The translations under genes and the position numbers were made by a program. A stretch of 64,000 bases of DNA from Marinomonas spartinae (lineage in GTDB: Bacteria; Pseudomonadota; Gammaproteobacteria; Pseudomonadales; Marinomonadaceae), in assembly GCF_016461715.1 (NCBI RefSeq), contig NZ_JAEMUI010000011.1, positions 90,491 to 154,490 on the forward strand, written 5' to 3'. Below the pieces are notes generated by a model. The model ran no database searches. It was not told the DNA's origin and was given only the letters and a program-made list of their open reading frames with translations. Positions 9,577 to 18,911 of this stretch are shown piece by piece (the stretch's first letter is position 1; each line of letters opens with the position of its first letter).

Positions 9577-11814
9577 ATGAGTCGATTATTCTGTCTAAAT
9601 CCTCTATCACTTGCGGTTGCCATTGCATTAACGTCAAGTGTCGGACACGCTGAGGATCTCGGCACGCTCGTTGTAGAAGGCGATACACATCAAAGCTCCA
9701 CGACCAATAATTTTTCTTATGTCAGTAAAGTGGCACAGACGGCCACCAAGACAGATGAAAAGATCGTAAAAATCCCTCGTGCGGTTTCCGTTGTTACTCG
9801 GGAGCAAATGGATGATCGTGCGACCATCAGCGTATCGGATGCGCTGCAATACACTCCTAGTATTCAGACCAATTTCTACGGTGAAGATAATAAGCAGGAT
9901 TGGTTCGTTATTCGCGGCTTTAAACAAGCGAATAATGGCCTATACCAAGATGGAACTCGACTCTATTCCTTTGGTTTTTATAGCTGGCAAATCGATCCTT
10001 TCATGTTAGAACGTATAGAGGTTTTACGAGGCCCAGCGTCTTCATTGGATGGTCAAACACCTCCCGGCGGCGTTATCAATCTGATTAGCAAACGCGCCCA
10101 ATTGAACGAAGATTTTGGTTCAGTCTCCGCCAGTGTTGGGTCTTATGACCGCAAAGAAATCAACTTGGACGTCAATAAGGCCATCAACGATAAGCTAGCT
10201 TTTCGTATGGTGGCACTAAAGCGTAAGAATGATACGAAAGTAGATAAAGTCGATGCTGACCGTACCTTACTAGCCCCATCTTTAGCGTGGCAAATTAGCG
10301 ATGCAACCAAATTAACCGTATTAGCCAGCTACCAAAAAGACAATTCTAAACCTTACTTACAGTTCCTGCCTGAAGAAGGAACACTTACCAGCAACCCAAA
10401 TGGTAAAATCGGCTACGATACCGCCTTAGGAAACCCTGACTGGGAAACCTTCCAACGCGAGCAAACCTCCGTGGGCTATGAATTAGAGCATGCCTTTAAC
10501 GATAACGTTTCATTCAAGCAGTCTGCTCGTTTTAGCCATATGGATATCAACCTACGCCAAATGTACTTTGCGGCCTATTCTGCAGACGTGCCCCGCGTTG
10601 GTCCGTTACTGGATCCCACTGGTGCCAGAAGCGACATTGTTAGAGGAGTCTCTACGGCAGATGGCCATTCTAATGCTTTCAACATTGATAACCGCTTTAT
10701 CTATAAGTTTAACACTGGCGGCGCAAAACATACGTTACTAACCGGTGTAGATTATCAAAGCCTTGATATTAACAATAAAGACTATGCCTCAGACCCTATC
10801 GCCGCAGATGGCAACAAGCCGATGGCCGTACCGGGTGTTGGTACCGTTGCGGGTAATCCTAATTTTAATATTTATCACCCAAGTTATAGCAATAACATTG
10901 TCTTATTAAACTCAAGTACATTAGCCACTGTCACCGATGCTGATCTGCAAACTACCAAAACGAAAAATCGGCAGTTAGGTTTTTATATCCAAGACAAGGC
11001 AAACATCACGGATAAATTCACGGTGATCGCTGGCGTGCGCTTTGATGACACCAGTGACAAAACCCACAATACCACGACGGATGCTAAAACCGATGTTGAT
11101 CACCATGAATGGACCAGCAACCTAGGCGCTTCATACCAGCTAGCGGATGGTCTGGTTCCCTATGCCAACTTTGCCCAGTCTTTCAACCCAGTGGTGAAAT
11201 TGGACGCGAACGGCCACCCTGCTAAAGCAGAAAAAGCCAAAAACTACGAAGTCGGTGTGAAGTATCAACCCAAAAACTTTGATGGCTATTTTGGTGTGGC
11301 CGCCTACCAACTGACCAAGGAAAACCTAACCAGAGGTTCCAGTAATACAGCCACCTTTAGACAGCTAGGGGAAGTCCGTAACCGTGGCATCGAGTTTGAA
11401 GCGGTTGCCAACCTGACCCAAGCTATCACCTTGGTGGGTAATTTAAGTTACGTAGACTCGGAAGTCACAGAAGATTCTGACACTCAGTATATTGGCAAAA
11501 CGCCCTCACAAATTGCTAATAAATTGGCCTCCTTTTGGGGTAACTACCGCTTTTTCGATGGCAAATTGGCGGGCTTAAAACTGGGAGCTGGGGTTCGTTA
11601 TATCGGTGATACTTATGCCGATAATACGGAAACCAATAAAGTGCCGTCTTACACCTTATTCGATGCGATGGCCAGCTATCAGTGGAACAACTACAAGTTT
11701 CAAGTCATGGCAAAAAATATCTTCAATAAGGAATACGTTGCCACCTGTGACTCCAATATTTGTTACTACGGTGACAGCCGTAACGTCATTGCGAGTGTGA
11801 CATATGACTGGTAA
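9577..11814 (+). CDS. TonB-dependent ferric-siderophore receptor (FpvA/FhuE-like)
   Basis: A 745-residue outer-membrane receptor that would import the iron-loaded siderophore using TonB energy. An N-terminal signal peptide ends near GHA (residues 1-25) and is followed by a possible TonB box around LGTLVVEGD. The plug domain spans roughly 55-180, with IPRAVSVVTREQM, WFVIRGF and LERIEVLRGPASSLDGQ, the pattern of hydroxamate/pyoverdine receptors. The rest is a beta-barrel ending in the aromatic Trp typical of outer-membrane proteins. The ATG at 9577 follows AAGGATATTATAA. Two Fur-like sites lie upstream. The next gene starts 11 bp inside its 3' end, so the receptor and tailoring enzymes are co-translated. 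The ligand is inferred from the adjacent NRPS. Confidence 0.95.
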   Translation: MSRLFCLNPLSLAVAIALTSSVGHAEDLGTLVVEGDTHQSSTTNNFSYVSKVAQTATKTDEKIVKIPRAVSVVTREQMDDRATISVSDALQYTPSIQTNFYGEDNKQDWFVIRGFKQANNGLYQDGTRLYSFGFYSWQIDPFMLERIEVLRGPASSLDGQTPPGGVINLISKRAQLNEDFGSVSASVGSYDRKEINLDVNKAINDKLAFRMVALKRKNDTKVDKVDADRTLLAPSLAWQISDATKLTVLASYQKDNSKPYLQFLPEEGTLTSNPNGKIGYDTALGNPDWETFQREQTSVGYELEHAFNDNVSFKQSARFSHMDINLRQMYFAAYSADVPRVGPLLDPTGARSDIVRGVSTADGHSNAFNIDNRFIYKFNTGGAKHTLLTGVDYQSLDINNKDYASDPIAADGNKPMAVPGVGTVAGNPNFNIYHPSYSNNIVLLNSSTLATVTDADLQTTKTKNRQLGFYIQDKANITDKFTVIAGVRFDDTSDKTHNTTTDAKTDVDHHEWTSNLGASYQLADGLVPYANFAQSFNPVVKLDANGHPAKAEKAKNYEVGVKYQPKNFDGYFGVAAYQLTKENLTRGSSNTATFRQLGEVRNRGIEFEAVANLTQAITLVGNLSYVDSEVTEDSDTQYIGKTPSQIANKLASFWGNYRFFDGKLAGLKLGAGVRYIGDTYADNTETNKVPSYTLFDAMASYQWNNYKFQVMAKNIFNKEYVATCDSNICYYGDSRNVIASVTYDW

Positions 11815-12802
11815 TCAGAACGTTCATCACACACTGCCCGTTGGGAAGTGTGTTTCTTTTGAAGCTGGCCACTACCACGTGACACTGCCATCGGGCGGTG
11901 TCAGTGTTCACGAGGAACTGCATGGCCAAGGTGTCTTAGTGCATTGTGAACTGCCTGAAAGTGAGCTGCTTAACGCATTTACCTTACTGTTTGAGCAGGT
12001 TCCACAGCTGCGTTGTATTGATTTAAGCAGCATTGATTTAAGCGACGTTGATTTACGCAACCTGTCATCTGATCACTTGGCTCATATACTTTACCGCAAC
12101 GAATCAGGACAAAATATTCTATGGAGAGAAGCCATCATGCAGCGCCCGCACCGCTGGCTGCTTCAAGATCGCCCCTTGTTTCCCCATAAACCTGTTCTCA
12201 CTAAAGCGGGTTATCATCCTATGAGACCAGCCCCTCAACAGGGTGAACTTTATCGTCGCTATCTGCCTGAACTGCAACAACATATCAGCCTATTGGGGCT
12301 CAATCTAGACGAACATTTAGCACTCTTTAATAAGTGGCAAAACAATGATCGCGTGGCCGCTTTTTGGGATCAAAAAGGCAGTCTAAGTGAACATCGAGCC
12401 TACTTAGCAGAGCAAATCGCGAACCATAAAAATCAGCTGCTAATTGCCTGTCTGGACGATGAACCCTTTGCCTACATTGAAGCCTATTGGACCAAAGAAG
12501 ATCGCATCGCACCTTACTATGCTGCCGGCGATTATGACCGGGGCATACATATGTTGGTGGGAGAAGAGCACCACCGAGGCGCCCATAAGGTCGCGGCGTG
12601 GCTGCCATCGGTTTGCCATTACCTATATTTGGTGGACCCCAGAACCGACAAGATTGTCAGCGAGCCTAGAGCAGACAATCAGAAGATGATCCGTTATTTG
12701 CAAGCGTATGGTTTTGCCAAACTCAAAGAGTTCGACTTTCCACATAAACGCTCTGCTTTAATGTGCCAATTAAGGGAAAACTTCTTTGTTGACTGTTTTT
12801 AG
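11804..12802 (+). CDS. IucB-type N-hydroxy-amino-acid N-acyltransferase
   Basis: A 332-residue GNAT-fold protein of the siderophore acetyltransferase family (IucB/Acetyltransf_8). The C-terminal half has FWDQKGS, LIACLDDEPFAYIEAYW, HYLYLVDPRTDKIVSEPRADN and YLQAYGF, the acyl-CoA-binding and catalytic region of N6-hydroxylysine and N5-hydroxyornithine acyltransferases. The N-terminal 150 residues are poorly conserved, as usual in the family. It would convert N5-hydroxyornithine into the hydroxamate that chelates Fe(III); the acyl donor (acetyl or longer) cannot be read. Its ATG lies inside the last codons of the receptor gene (11-bp overlap), and the monooxygenase that supplies its substrate follows 61 bp later. 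Confidence 0.9.
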   Translation: MTGNQNVHHTLPVGKCVSFEAGHYHVTLPSGGVSVHEELHGQGVLVHCELPESELLNAFTLLFEQVPQLRCIDLSSIDLSDVDLRNLSSDHLAHILYRNESGQNILWREAIMQRPHRWLLQDRPLFPHKPVLTKAGYHPMRPAPQQGELYRRYLPELQQHISLLGLNLDEHLALFNKWQNNDRVAAFWDQKGSLSEHRAYLAEQIANHKNQLLIACLDDEPFAYIEAYWTKEDRIAPYYAAGDYDRGIHMLVGEEHHRGAHKVAAWLPSVCHYLYLVDPRTDKIVSEPRADNQKMIRYLQAYGFAKLKEFDFPHKRSALMCQLRENFFVDCF

Positions 12803-12863
12803 TTAAGCGCCAAAACAGTGTCTAACCACAAAGCCAATATTCAATACGAACAACGAGGTGACT

Positions 12864-14159
12864 ATGACAAACAAAATAAGGGAATATGATGTGCTTGGCA
12901 TCGGTCTAGGACCGGCTAATCTGTCCATCGCCATCGCTTTAGAAGAACAAGCGCAAGACAATCAACTCTCATACTGTTTTTTAGAACAAAAATCGCAGTT
13001 TGAGTGGCACGGAGGCATGCTGCTTGATGGCACTCGCATGCAGATCTCTTGTTTAAAAGATCTGGTGACATTACGCAATCCCATGAGTCCTTATACCTTT
13101 GTGAATTATCTCCATACCCATAATCGACTTAATTCCTTTATTAATCTCGGTAGCCAACATCCATCACGTATCGAGTTCAACGATTATTTGGCTTGGGTCG
13201 CTAAACAATTTGATTCGCTCGTGCATTATGGTCAACGCGTCATCGATATTCAGCCAATAGAAGAGGAAGGGGAAATCACCAAAGTCAAAGTGATTGCTAC
13301 CAATATCCATGGTGAGAAAACCGTTCGCATTGCCAGAAATCTGATTTTGGGAATGGGAGGCATGCCCAAACTACCGGAGCAGTTCCAAGGGCTCGAACAC
13401 GCCAACGTACTGCACTCCTCCCGCTATAAAACCTGGAGTGAATCCACCAAAGATCTTCCAGAACACCCTAAAATCGCCGTAGTGGGAGCAGGTCAAAGTG
13501 CCGCAGAAATTTTTGTGGATTTGTGCAACCGCTATGAAGACGGGGAAGTGCATATGATCAATCGCCGTTTTGCGCTTCATCCTGCCGATGACAGTCCTTT
13601 TGTGAATGAAATATTTGATCCAGAGTTTACCGATCACATCTACTCCCGCGAGGAAGCAGAACGCAAAGACATCCTCAATCACTTTAGCGCAACCAATTAC
13701 TCTGTCGTGGACATGGAAGAACTTCATGCCATATATGAAAGACTCTATTTGCAAAAAGTGACGGGGAAAGGGCAGCACAAATACCTGCGCTGTCATGACA
13801 TCCAAGAAACGGGCGAAAAAGAACAGAAAATTGCCTTACGCCTTAACGATAGAGTAAACCACCAGCAAAACTGGCAAGCTTATGATGCGGTTATTTTGGC
13901 AACGGGCTACCGCTATGACGAATTTCACCAGATGCTCAATCATATGCAACCTTTGATGACAAGCTCCCCAGTAGAGCGCAGTTATCGCTTGCCGATGAAA
14001 GACCAGTGCTCTGTTAATGTGTTTCTACAAGGTTGCTGTGAATCGTCCCATGGTTTAAGTGATACCCTGTTATCGGTACTAGCGGTTCGCTCTAAAGAAA
14101 TTGTGGATGCACTGCTTAAGCAGAAGTCTTCTCTTCATGACGAGAAAATGAGCGCCTAA
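12864..14159 (+). CDS. pvdA: L-ornithine N5-monooxygenase (PvdA-like)
   Basis: A 431-residue flavin N-hydroxylating monooxygenase that makes N5-hydroxyornithine from ornithine with NADPH and O2, the first step to a hydroxamate siderophore. FAD motif GIGLGPANLS is near the N-terminus. The NADPH motif VVGAGQSAAEIF is near 207. DDSPFVNEIFDPEFTD, TNYSVVD and SHGLSDTLLSVLAVR match PvdA more than the lysine enzyme IucD. I chose the ATG at 12864, which has GAGG five bases upstream; a GTG at 12858 is in frame but lies on the ribosome site. Last gene of the receptor operon, followed by a hairpin shared with the convergent nitroreductase. Ornithine rather than lysine as substrate is a motif-based inference. 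Confidence 0.93.
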   Translation: MTNKIREYDVLGIGLGPANLSIAIALEEQAQDNQLSYCFLEQKSQFEWHGGMLLDGTRMQISCLKDLVTLRNPMSPYTFVNYLHTHNRLNSFINLGSQHPSRIEFNDYLAWVAKQFDSLVHYGQRVIDIQPIEEEGEITKVKVIATNIHGEKTVRIARNLILGMGGMPKLPEQFQGLEHANVLHSSRYKTWSESTKDLPEHPKIAVVGAGQSAAEIFVDLCNRYEDGEVHMINRRFALHPADDSPFVNEIFDPEFTDHIYSREEAERKDILNHFSATNYSVVDMEELHAIYERLYLQKVTGKGQHKYLRCHDIQETGEKEQKIALRLNDRVNHQQNWQAYDAVILATGYRYDEFHQMLNHMQPLMTSSPVERSYRLPMKDQCSVNVFLQGCCESSHGLSDTLLSVLAVRSKEIVDALLKQKSSLHDEKMSA

Positions 14160-14179
14160 TAACCTTTTGTTAGCAACAA

Positions 14180-14215
14180 AACATCGCCCCGATAAAGGAG
14201 TATCAGGGCGATGTT
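14180..14215. terminator. Bidirectional hairpin terminator between convergent genes
   Basis: AACATCGCCC at 14180-14189 pairs with GGGCGATGTT at 14206-14215, extended by an inner GATA/TATC pairing. On the minus strand TTTGTTG follows the stem. It sits between the monooxygenase and the nitroreductase, which converge. Confidence 0.75.
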
Positions 14216-14219
14216 CCAC

Positions 14220-14795
14220 TTATTGCCATGGTTGCAAGCCGCTTTCCTGATCCCATTCAAAGGTGTAATCGGCAAAGGACTTCCGCTTAGCAAGAGACGT
14301 CCGTTTAGGGGTTCCTAATGACATCACTCCCAGAATATGGTCTTCATTGCCCATTTTTAGCATGACCCTTAGAGCCTCTGTTGTTTCTTGGCTATGCCAG
14401 ATGCCACCAAATCCCATGGCATGCGCTGCTAGCAATATATGCTCACATGCCGCCCCACCCGCCAACTGTTGATCTAATACAGAGACTTTGTGTTCCATGT
14501 TGAGCACACTGTAGACGCAAATCATCATAGGAGTGTTAATAATCTCTTGAATAAATCGATTGAAGTACACTTCATCCTCGACTTGTCCATCGTACATAGC
14601 GCGTAGGACACCTTCTAGATCCTTCATCCCCTGCCCTTGAATCACCACAAAGCGCCAAGGTTTAATATTACCGTGGTCAGGTACGGTCATCGCAGCTTGT
14701 AAAATTTGCTCTACTTCTGCTCTATTAGGGGCAGGCTGAATAAGGCTGCCCCGTGGATAAGAACGACGCGTCATCAGCGCTTGAATGGCATCCAT
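14220..14795 (-). CDS. YdjA-like NAD(P)H nitroreductase
   Basis: A 191-residue FMN-dependent nitroreductase-fold protein. MDAIQALMTRRS at the start, VPDHGNIKPWRFVVIQG, and the C-terminal GFGGIWHS/MSLGTPKR blocks follow the pattern of E. coli YdjA, a small NAD(P)H oxidoreductase of unclear substrate. I chose the ATG at 14795 because AAGGAAAG lies directly upstream and the family starts at this Met; the longer frame from 14825 adds ten residues with no support. The promoter region carries a Fur-like motif and a perfect 7-1-7 palindrome. Placement next to the siderophore genes suggests iron-linked reduction, possibly of a ferric siderophore, but this is only context. Confidence 0.9.
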   Translation of the reverse strand: MDAIQALMTRRSYPRGSLIQPAPNRAEVEQILQAAMTVPDHGNIKPWRFVVIQGQGMKDLEGVLRAMYDGQVEDEVYFNRFIQEIINTPMMICVYSVLNMEHKVSVLDQQLAGGAACEHILLAAHAMGFGGIWHSQETTEALRVMLKMGNEDHILGVMSLGTPKRTSLAKRKSFADYTFEWDQESGLQPWQ

Positions 14796-14820
14796 CTCAC
14801 TTTCCTTAGGTAAATTTACA

Positions 14821-14835
14821 TGCATAGTCTATGCA
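14821..14835. promoter_or_regulatory. Perfect 7-1-7 palindrome in the nitroreductase promoter
   Basis: TGCATAGTCTATGCA is a perfect inverted repeat with a one-base centre, 26 bp before the nitroreductase ATG and directly beside a Fur-like site. The symmetry suggests a protein operator; the regulator is unknown. Confidence 0.4.
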
Positions 14836-14836
14836 A

Positions 14837-14855
14837 AATAATGATAATACGTCTC
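14837..14855. promoter_or_regulatory. Fur-box-like site upstream of the nitroreductase
   Basis: AATAATGATAATACGTCTC matches the Fur consensus at 14 of 19 positions, including an uninterrupted ATAATGATAAT core. It could control the minus-strand nitroreductase or the divergent phosphatase. Confidence 0.5.
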
Positions 14856-14964
14856 ATCCTCATTTTTATCAAACACTGACAGAAATACCTTTATATTTAT
14901 AAAAACATCGTTTAGATGATTGCTATAGTGTTGGAGTATAAGAAGCGATGGAAGAAAGCATATT

Positions 14965-16899
14965 ATGCAGACATTACCTTTGGTGTTGGCCGGCCCCATT
15001 TTACGCAAGACAAATCCACACGAAGTGACACTATGGTTAGCAACAAGTCGGCCCGTTGACGTTACGCTTTCGCTTCATTGCGATGTACTAGACGCCTCGC
15101 CTGTGCTCACCGTAAATCATCGTCAAATCAAATCAGGCGATAAACTCTACTTTCAGCTGATTCATGCCGTTCCTGAGTCAGCCTTACCAATCGCAGAATG
15201 GATTGGTTATGACATCGTGTTGATAGACGCCGTTTCAAAGCAAGAGCATCCTATCCAATCTTGGGCTACGGATCTCTGCTACCCGGGATACACGACACCA
15301 GGATTCATTATCCAGAAACACATCAAGCAATTACTGCACGGCTCTTGTCGTAAGCCCCATTATTGTCGCCAAGACGAGTCACCTGAAGAAAGTAATACCG
15401 ATGGACTCGTTCTGGTAGACAGTCTATTAGAGAGAACGCCCGTAAAAGAATGGCCCGCCGTGTTATTATTAACAGGGGATCAAATCTACGCTGACGATGT
15501 GGCAGGTCCCATGCTAAATGCCATTCATCAAGTGATTCAACAATTAGGGTTGGCCGACGAAGACATAGACGACACGGTATTAGAAAAGCATCAGAGCTTA
15601 CATAGTTCAGCGCCCCATTACTATGAGCGAGATCGCATCCTACCTCAAAGGGAAGAAACCAAGGAGCTACATAAACAGTTCTTTGGCGGTGTCAAAAAAC
15701 CTATTTTTACCAGTAGCACGGCGCAAAACCACCTCATTACACTCAGTGAGGTACTGGCAATGTATCTACTTGTCTGGTCGCCTGCTTGTTGGGCTAATAT
15801 CGACTTAACCTGCCCAAATGTCATCCAAGATAACGCAAAGCGTATGCGTTATGAGAAGGAAAAACAGGCCATTGAGGCATTTAAACAACCGCTCAAACAC
15901 GTCCGAAGAGCTTTAGCCCATTTACCTACCGCCATGATTTTTGATGATCATGATGTGACTGATGATTGGAATATGACCGCCGCATGGGAACATAGCGCTT
16001 ATGGTCACCCTTTATCAAAGCGCATTATCGGTAATGCACTCACGGCCTATTTATTATGCCAAGGATGGGGGAACGCACCAGAACAGTTCGATGATGCAAT
16101 GCTCTCGCAGCTTGATCAGACCCTACAATCCATCGGTAGCCAACAGCACGATGCCTTGATTGACCAGCTATTAACATTTGAGCAATGGCATTACGAATGG
16201 CCGACTTATCCCCCATTAATCGTGTTAGACACTCGCACCCACCGCTGGCGCTCTGAGCGTCATCCGCAGCGCCCGTCAGGGCTCATGGATTGGCAAACCC
16301 TAACCGATTTACAACAAACGTTGATTGATCATAAAGCCGTCATTATGGTGTCACCTGCCCCTATTTTTGGAGTCAAGTTAATTGAAACAGTACAAAGAAT
16401 CTTTACTTTTTTAGGTAAGCCTTTGATAGTGGACGCCGAGAACTGGATGGCACATTCTGGCTCGGCTCACACCTTAATGAACCTATTTCGACATCCAAAA
16501 ACACCGCATCATTTTGTGATTCTATCGGGGGATGTCCATTACTCTTTTGTCTATGACATCGAAGTGAAAGGCCTTCAAAGCAGTCCTCATATTTGGCAAA
16601 TCACCAGTAGCGGACTACGTAATGAATTTCCAAAACGCTTATTAGATTGGTTTGATCGACTCAATCGATGGCTCTACGCCCCTTGGTCACCTCTTAATAT
16701 ATTTACCAAACGTCGAGGCATGTGGATATCGCCACGCAAACCGGATAACGCCTCTCGTGGAGAACGACTACTCAATCATGCAGGAATTGGTTTAGTCACC
16801 CTAGATGAGGAAGGCAAGCCAATACAAATCCAGCAATTAACAGGCAAAAACAAAGCCATTGCATTTAAGCAAGACCCTCATGATCGACGGTATGAATAA
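14965..16899 (+). CDS. PhoD-like metallophosphatase family protein, no export signal
   Basis: A 644-residue protein of the alkaline phosphatase D/metallophosphoesterase group. Metal-ligand blocks are visible as LLTGDQIYADD (about residue 170), MIFDDHDVTDDWN (about 325) and ILSGDVHYSF (about 515), in the PhoD order. The N-terminus MQTLPLVLAGPILRKT is not a Tat or Sec signal, unlike classical secreted PhoD, so it probably acts in the cytoplasm. It is longer than most PhoD proteins and has an extra segment between the first two blocks. Monocistronic, divergent from the nitroreductase. The substrate (phosphodiester, nucleotide or lipid) cannot be inferred. Confidence 0.85.
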   Translation: MQTLPLVLAGPILRKTNPHEVTLWLATSRPVDVTLSLHCDVLDASPVLTVNHRQIKSGDKLYFQLIHAVPESALPIAEWIGYDIVLIDAVSKQEHPIQSWATDLCYPGYTTPGFIIQKHIKQLLHGSCRKPHYCRQDESPEESNTDGLVLVDSLLERTPVKEWPAVLLLTGDQIYADDVAGPMLNAIHQVIQQLGLADEDIDDTVLEKHQSLHSSAPHYYERDRILPQREETKELHKQFFGGVKKPIFTSSTAQNHLITLSEVLAMYLLVWSPACWANIDLTCPNVIQDNAKRMRYEKEKQAIEAFKQPLKHVRRALAHLPTAMIFDDHDVTDDWNMTAAWEHSAYGHPLSKRIIGNALTAYLLCQGWGNAPEQFDDAMLSQLDQTLQSIGSQQHDALIDQLLTFEQWHYEWPTYPPLIVLDTRTHRWRSERHPQRPSGLMDWQTLTDLQQTLIDHKAVIMVSPAPIFGVKLIETVQRIFTFLGKPLIVDAENWMAHSGSAHTLMNLFRHPKTPHHFVILSGDVHYSFVYDIEVKGLQSSPHIWQITSSGLRNEFPKRLLDWFDRLNRWLYAPWSPLNIFTKRRGMWISPRKPDNASRGERLLNHAGIGLVTLDEEGKPIQIQQLTGKNKAIAFKQDPHDRRYE

Positions 16900-17127
16900 A
16901 TCCCGAATAATTCTATCCACTTGTCCGCCCTTTCCTTTTCTAAACCCAGATGACAATAATGCTGGGGCCTATCTAACATAGAGACATGACAGAAATAAGG
17001 TTGTTGCATACATTCCAAGTTGAAAAAACATAGCAAAAAAAGTGTAAAACTTTACCAATATCGGATAATGAAAAAAGTTTGTTAGTAGTACTGTTTAGTG
17101 ACATAACTAAAACTAAGGAACGTACTA

Positions 17128-18045
17128 ATGACACACACAAAACGTTTTATGATTGCAGCAAGCAGTGTTTTGATTGCCTCTTTTGCAGCCCAAAGCCAAG
17201 CAACTGAGTTTGGGTCACCCACCACTGCGGCTGGTGTTTTCGATTTTGGGACGGGCTTTATGCCACCCGTTACGCCAATCGGAAGTTTCTCCTTACGTAT
17301 TGCACCTTACTCAGCCGATTCAACACGAAACAACAGTGGCAAAAGCACCCTACCAAAGTTTTCATTGGATGTTCTGAGTATCTCATTAGCCTACATTAAA
17401 CGTACTAACTACAAAATTTTAGGTGGGGACTTCGGCTATAGCGCCGTTATTCCCTATCTGGATATGAACCTTGACCTAACGACCCCTCCTGGCGGTAAAG
17501 TACATGGCTCACAACAAACACTAGGAGACTTGCAAGTCGCACCTATTATCATTCAGTGGGACATTGCCCCTAACTTTGGAGTGAATGCACAACTGCAAAT
17601 ACAGGCACCTACAGGCCATTTTGATAAAAATGCGGCCATTAATGCCGGTATGAACCATTGGACATACTCCCCAGCCTTGGGCGTCACTTACATCACCAGC
17701 AATAAAATCGAACTCTCATCTAGCTTCCAATTAGATTTCAATACTAAAAACAAAGACACAGACTACACCAGTGGTATTGAATATCGTCATGAATTTGGCA
17801 TTGGGAAAATCATGGATGCTTGGACCGTTGGTTTAGGTGGTTACTACTACAAACAGCTAACCGATGATAAAGGACCCAATGTGCCGGCAGATGGTAACCG
17901 AGCACAAACTATTGCAGTGGGCCCGGCTATTGCTTACTTCAAACCAGGACTGCCTGCCCTTTGGTTCCATGTCTATAAAGAGTATCACTCAAGAAACCGT
18001 ACACAAGGCACCTCTATCGCATTACGCATTGCACAGAGTTTCTAA
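17128..18045 (+). CDS. MetA-pathway-of-phenol-degradation family outer-membrane protein
   Basis: A 305-residue exported beta-rich protein. A cleavable signal peptide (residues 1-26, ending SQA) is followed by alternating amphipathic strands and a C-terminal Phe (RIAQSF), as in outer-membrane barrels. The pattern GAGTGFMPPVTP-like start, LGDLQVAPIIIQWD and GVNAQLQIQAPTG fits the Phenol_MetA_deg family, channel-like proteins that often help uptake of aromatic or hydrophobic compounds. No aromatic catabolic genes are adjacent, so the substrate is open. AAGGAACG lies before the ATG. Monocistronic, convergent with the following lipoprotein gene. Confidence 0.8.
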   Translation: MTHTKRFMIAASSVLIASFAAQSQATEFGSPTTAAGVFDFGTGFMPPVTPIGSFSLRIAPYSADSTRNNSGKSTLPKFSLDVLSISLAYIKRTNYKILGGDFGYSAVIPYLDMNLDLTTPPGGKVHGSQQTLGDLQVAPIIIQWDIAPNFGVNAQLQIQAPTGHFDKNAAINAGMNHWTYSPALGVTYITSNKIELSSSFQLDFNTKNKDTDYTSGIEYRHEFGIGKIMDAWTVGLGGYYYKQLTDDKGPNVPADGNRAQTIAVGPAIAYFKPGLPALWFHVYKEYHSRNRTQGTSIALRIAQSF

Positions 18046-18113
18046 GGGAGCGCTAGAAAACGCCCTAGAAAGTAAGCAACCTGACAAGGAAGTCATTCGT
18101 CATTGATGACGAT

Positions 18114-18659
18114 TTACAGATCAAATTTATCAACAAGCTGATCAATCATAGAGGCGCTGATGTTATCGGCGTCAATGTGTTCGTCACTCTTATCCCATAA
18201 GTGCATTGCCTGCATAAAGTTAATAACAATGGCACTAAAAAAACCATTAATGGGCGAATAATTAGAACGCTTTAAGGTCGCAATCAATTGCCCATGCTGA
18301 TACACCTGAATAATATGCGAGACCAATGGTCGACTGAGTGCCTCACCACCGTATTTATAGCGACGGGTGTAATCAATCGTGATAACTAATGCCGCACTGT
18401 GTTTATCAGGTTTCACTGCATACACATCATGTTCTACTAAGCTCTTTTGAATTGAGTAGGCAAAATCTTTACTTAAAGTCTCTTCTGATGAAAAGGCTTT
18501 ATTGTTTGGCTTACCCCAATCCCCTTCTTTTAAATTAACATGAAGACTTTTTACATAAAAAGACGTAACACGTTTGCTATCGGTCGGAGACGTAAACCAA
18601 CTGGCACAACCTGACAAAAACAGAACACCCAAAATCACTATCAAATGCTTCGAACGCAC
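18114..18659 (-). CDS. Predicted lipoprotein, unknown function
   Basis: A 181-residue protein with a short lipoprotein signal and lipobox LSGC (Cys18). Trp at the second position after the acylated Cys region (CASWF) gives no Asp+2 retention signal, so outer-membrane sorting is likely. The remainder is a single alpha/beta domain (YVKSLHVNL, LVITIDYTRRYKYG, HIIQVYQHGQLIATLKRS) resembling small periplasmic domains of envelope lipoproteins, but I do not recognise a family. Convergent with the barrel gene (68 bp apart). No operon partner. Confidence 0.8.
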   Translation of the reverse strand: MRSKHLIVILGVLFLSGCASWFTSPTDSKRVTSFYVKSLHVNLKEGDWGKPNNKAFSSEETLSKDFAYSIQKSLVEHDVYAVKPDKHSAALVITIDYTRRYKYGGEALSRPLVSHIIQVYQHGQLIATLKRSNYSPINGFFSAIVINFMQAMHLWDKSDEHIDADNISASMIDQLVDKFDL

Positions 18660-18911
18660 GATTATTATCCTTATCTAAGGAGCCAAACGAAAAATACATT
18701 AAGAAAGATGATGTCTACACGCATTCCTTAATTGCAGACAGTATGCAAAAACATTGTACGAAATTTTCCTAGTTACATTCTAACAGCGTTTTTCTATTTT
18801 ATCATGGCTACTTTTACATCGATAAAAACCTAAAAAAAGGCTATTTTCTGCTATAAAATCCACGAAAAAGCCCTATGATAATATTTCCCCCTACCCACTA
18901 GAGATGGCCTG

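Noticed and set aside
13371..13805. A 144-codon minus-strand frame
   Set aside because: Lies antisense inside the well-supported monooxygenase gene; a shadow frame.
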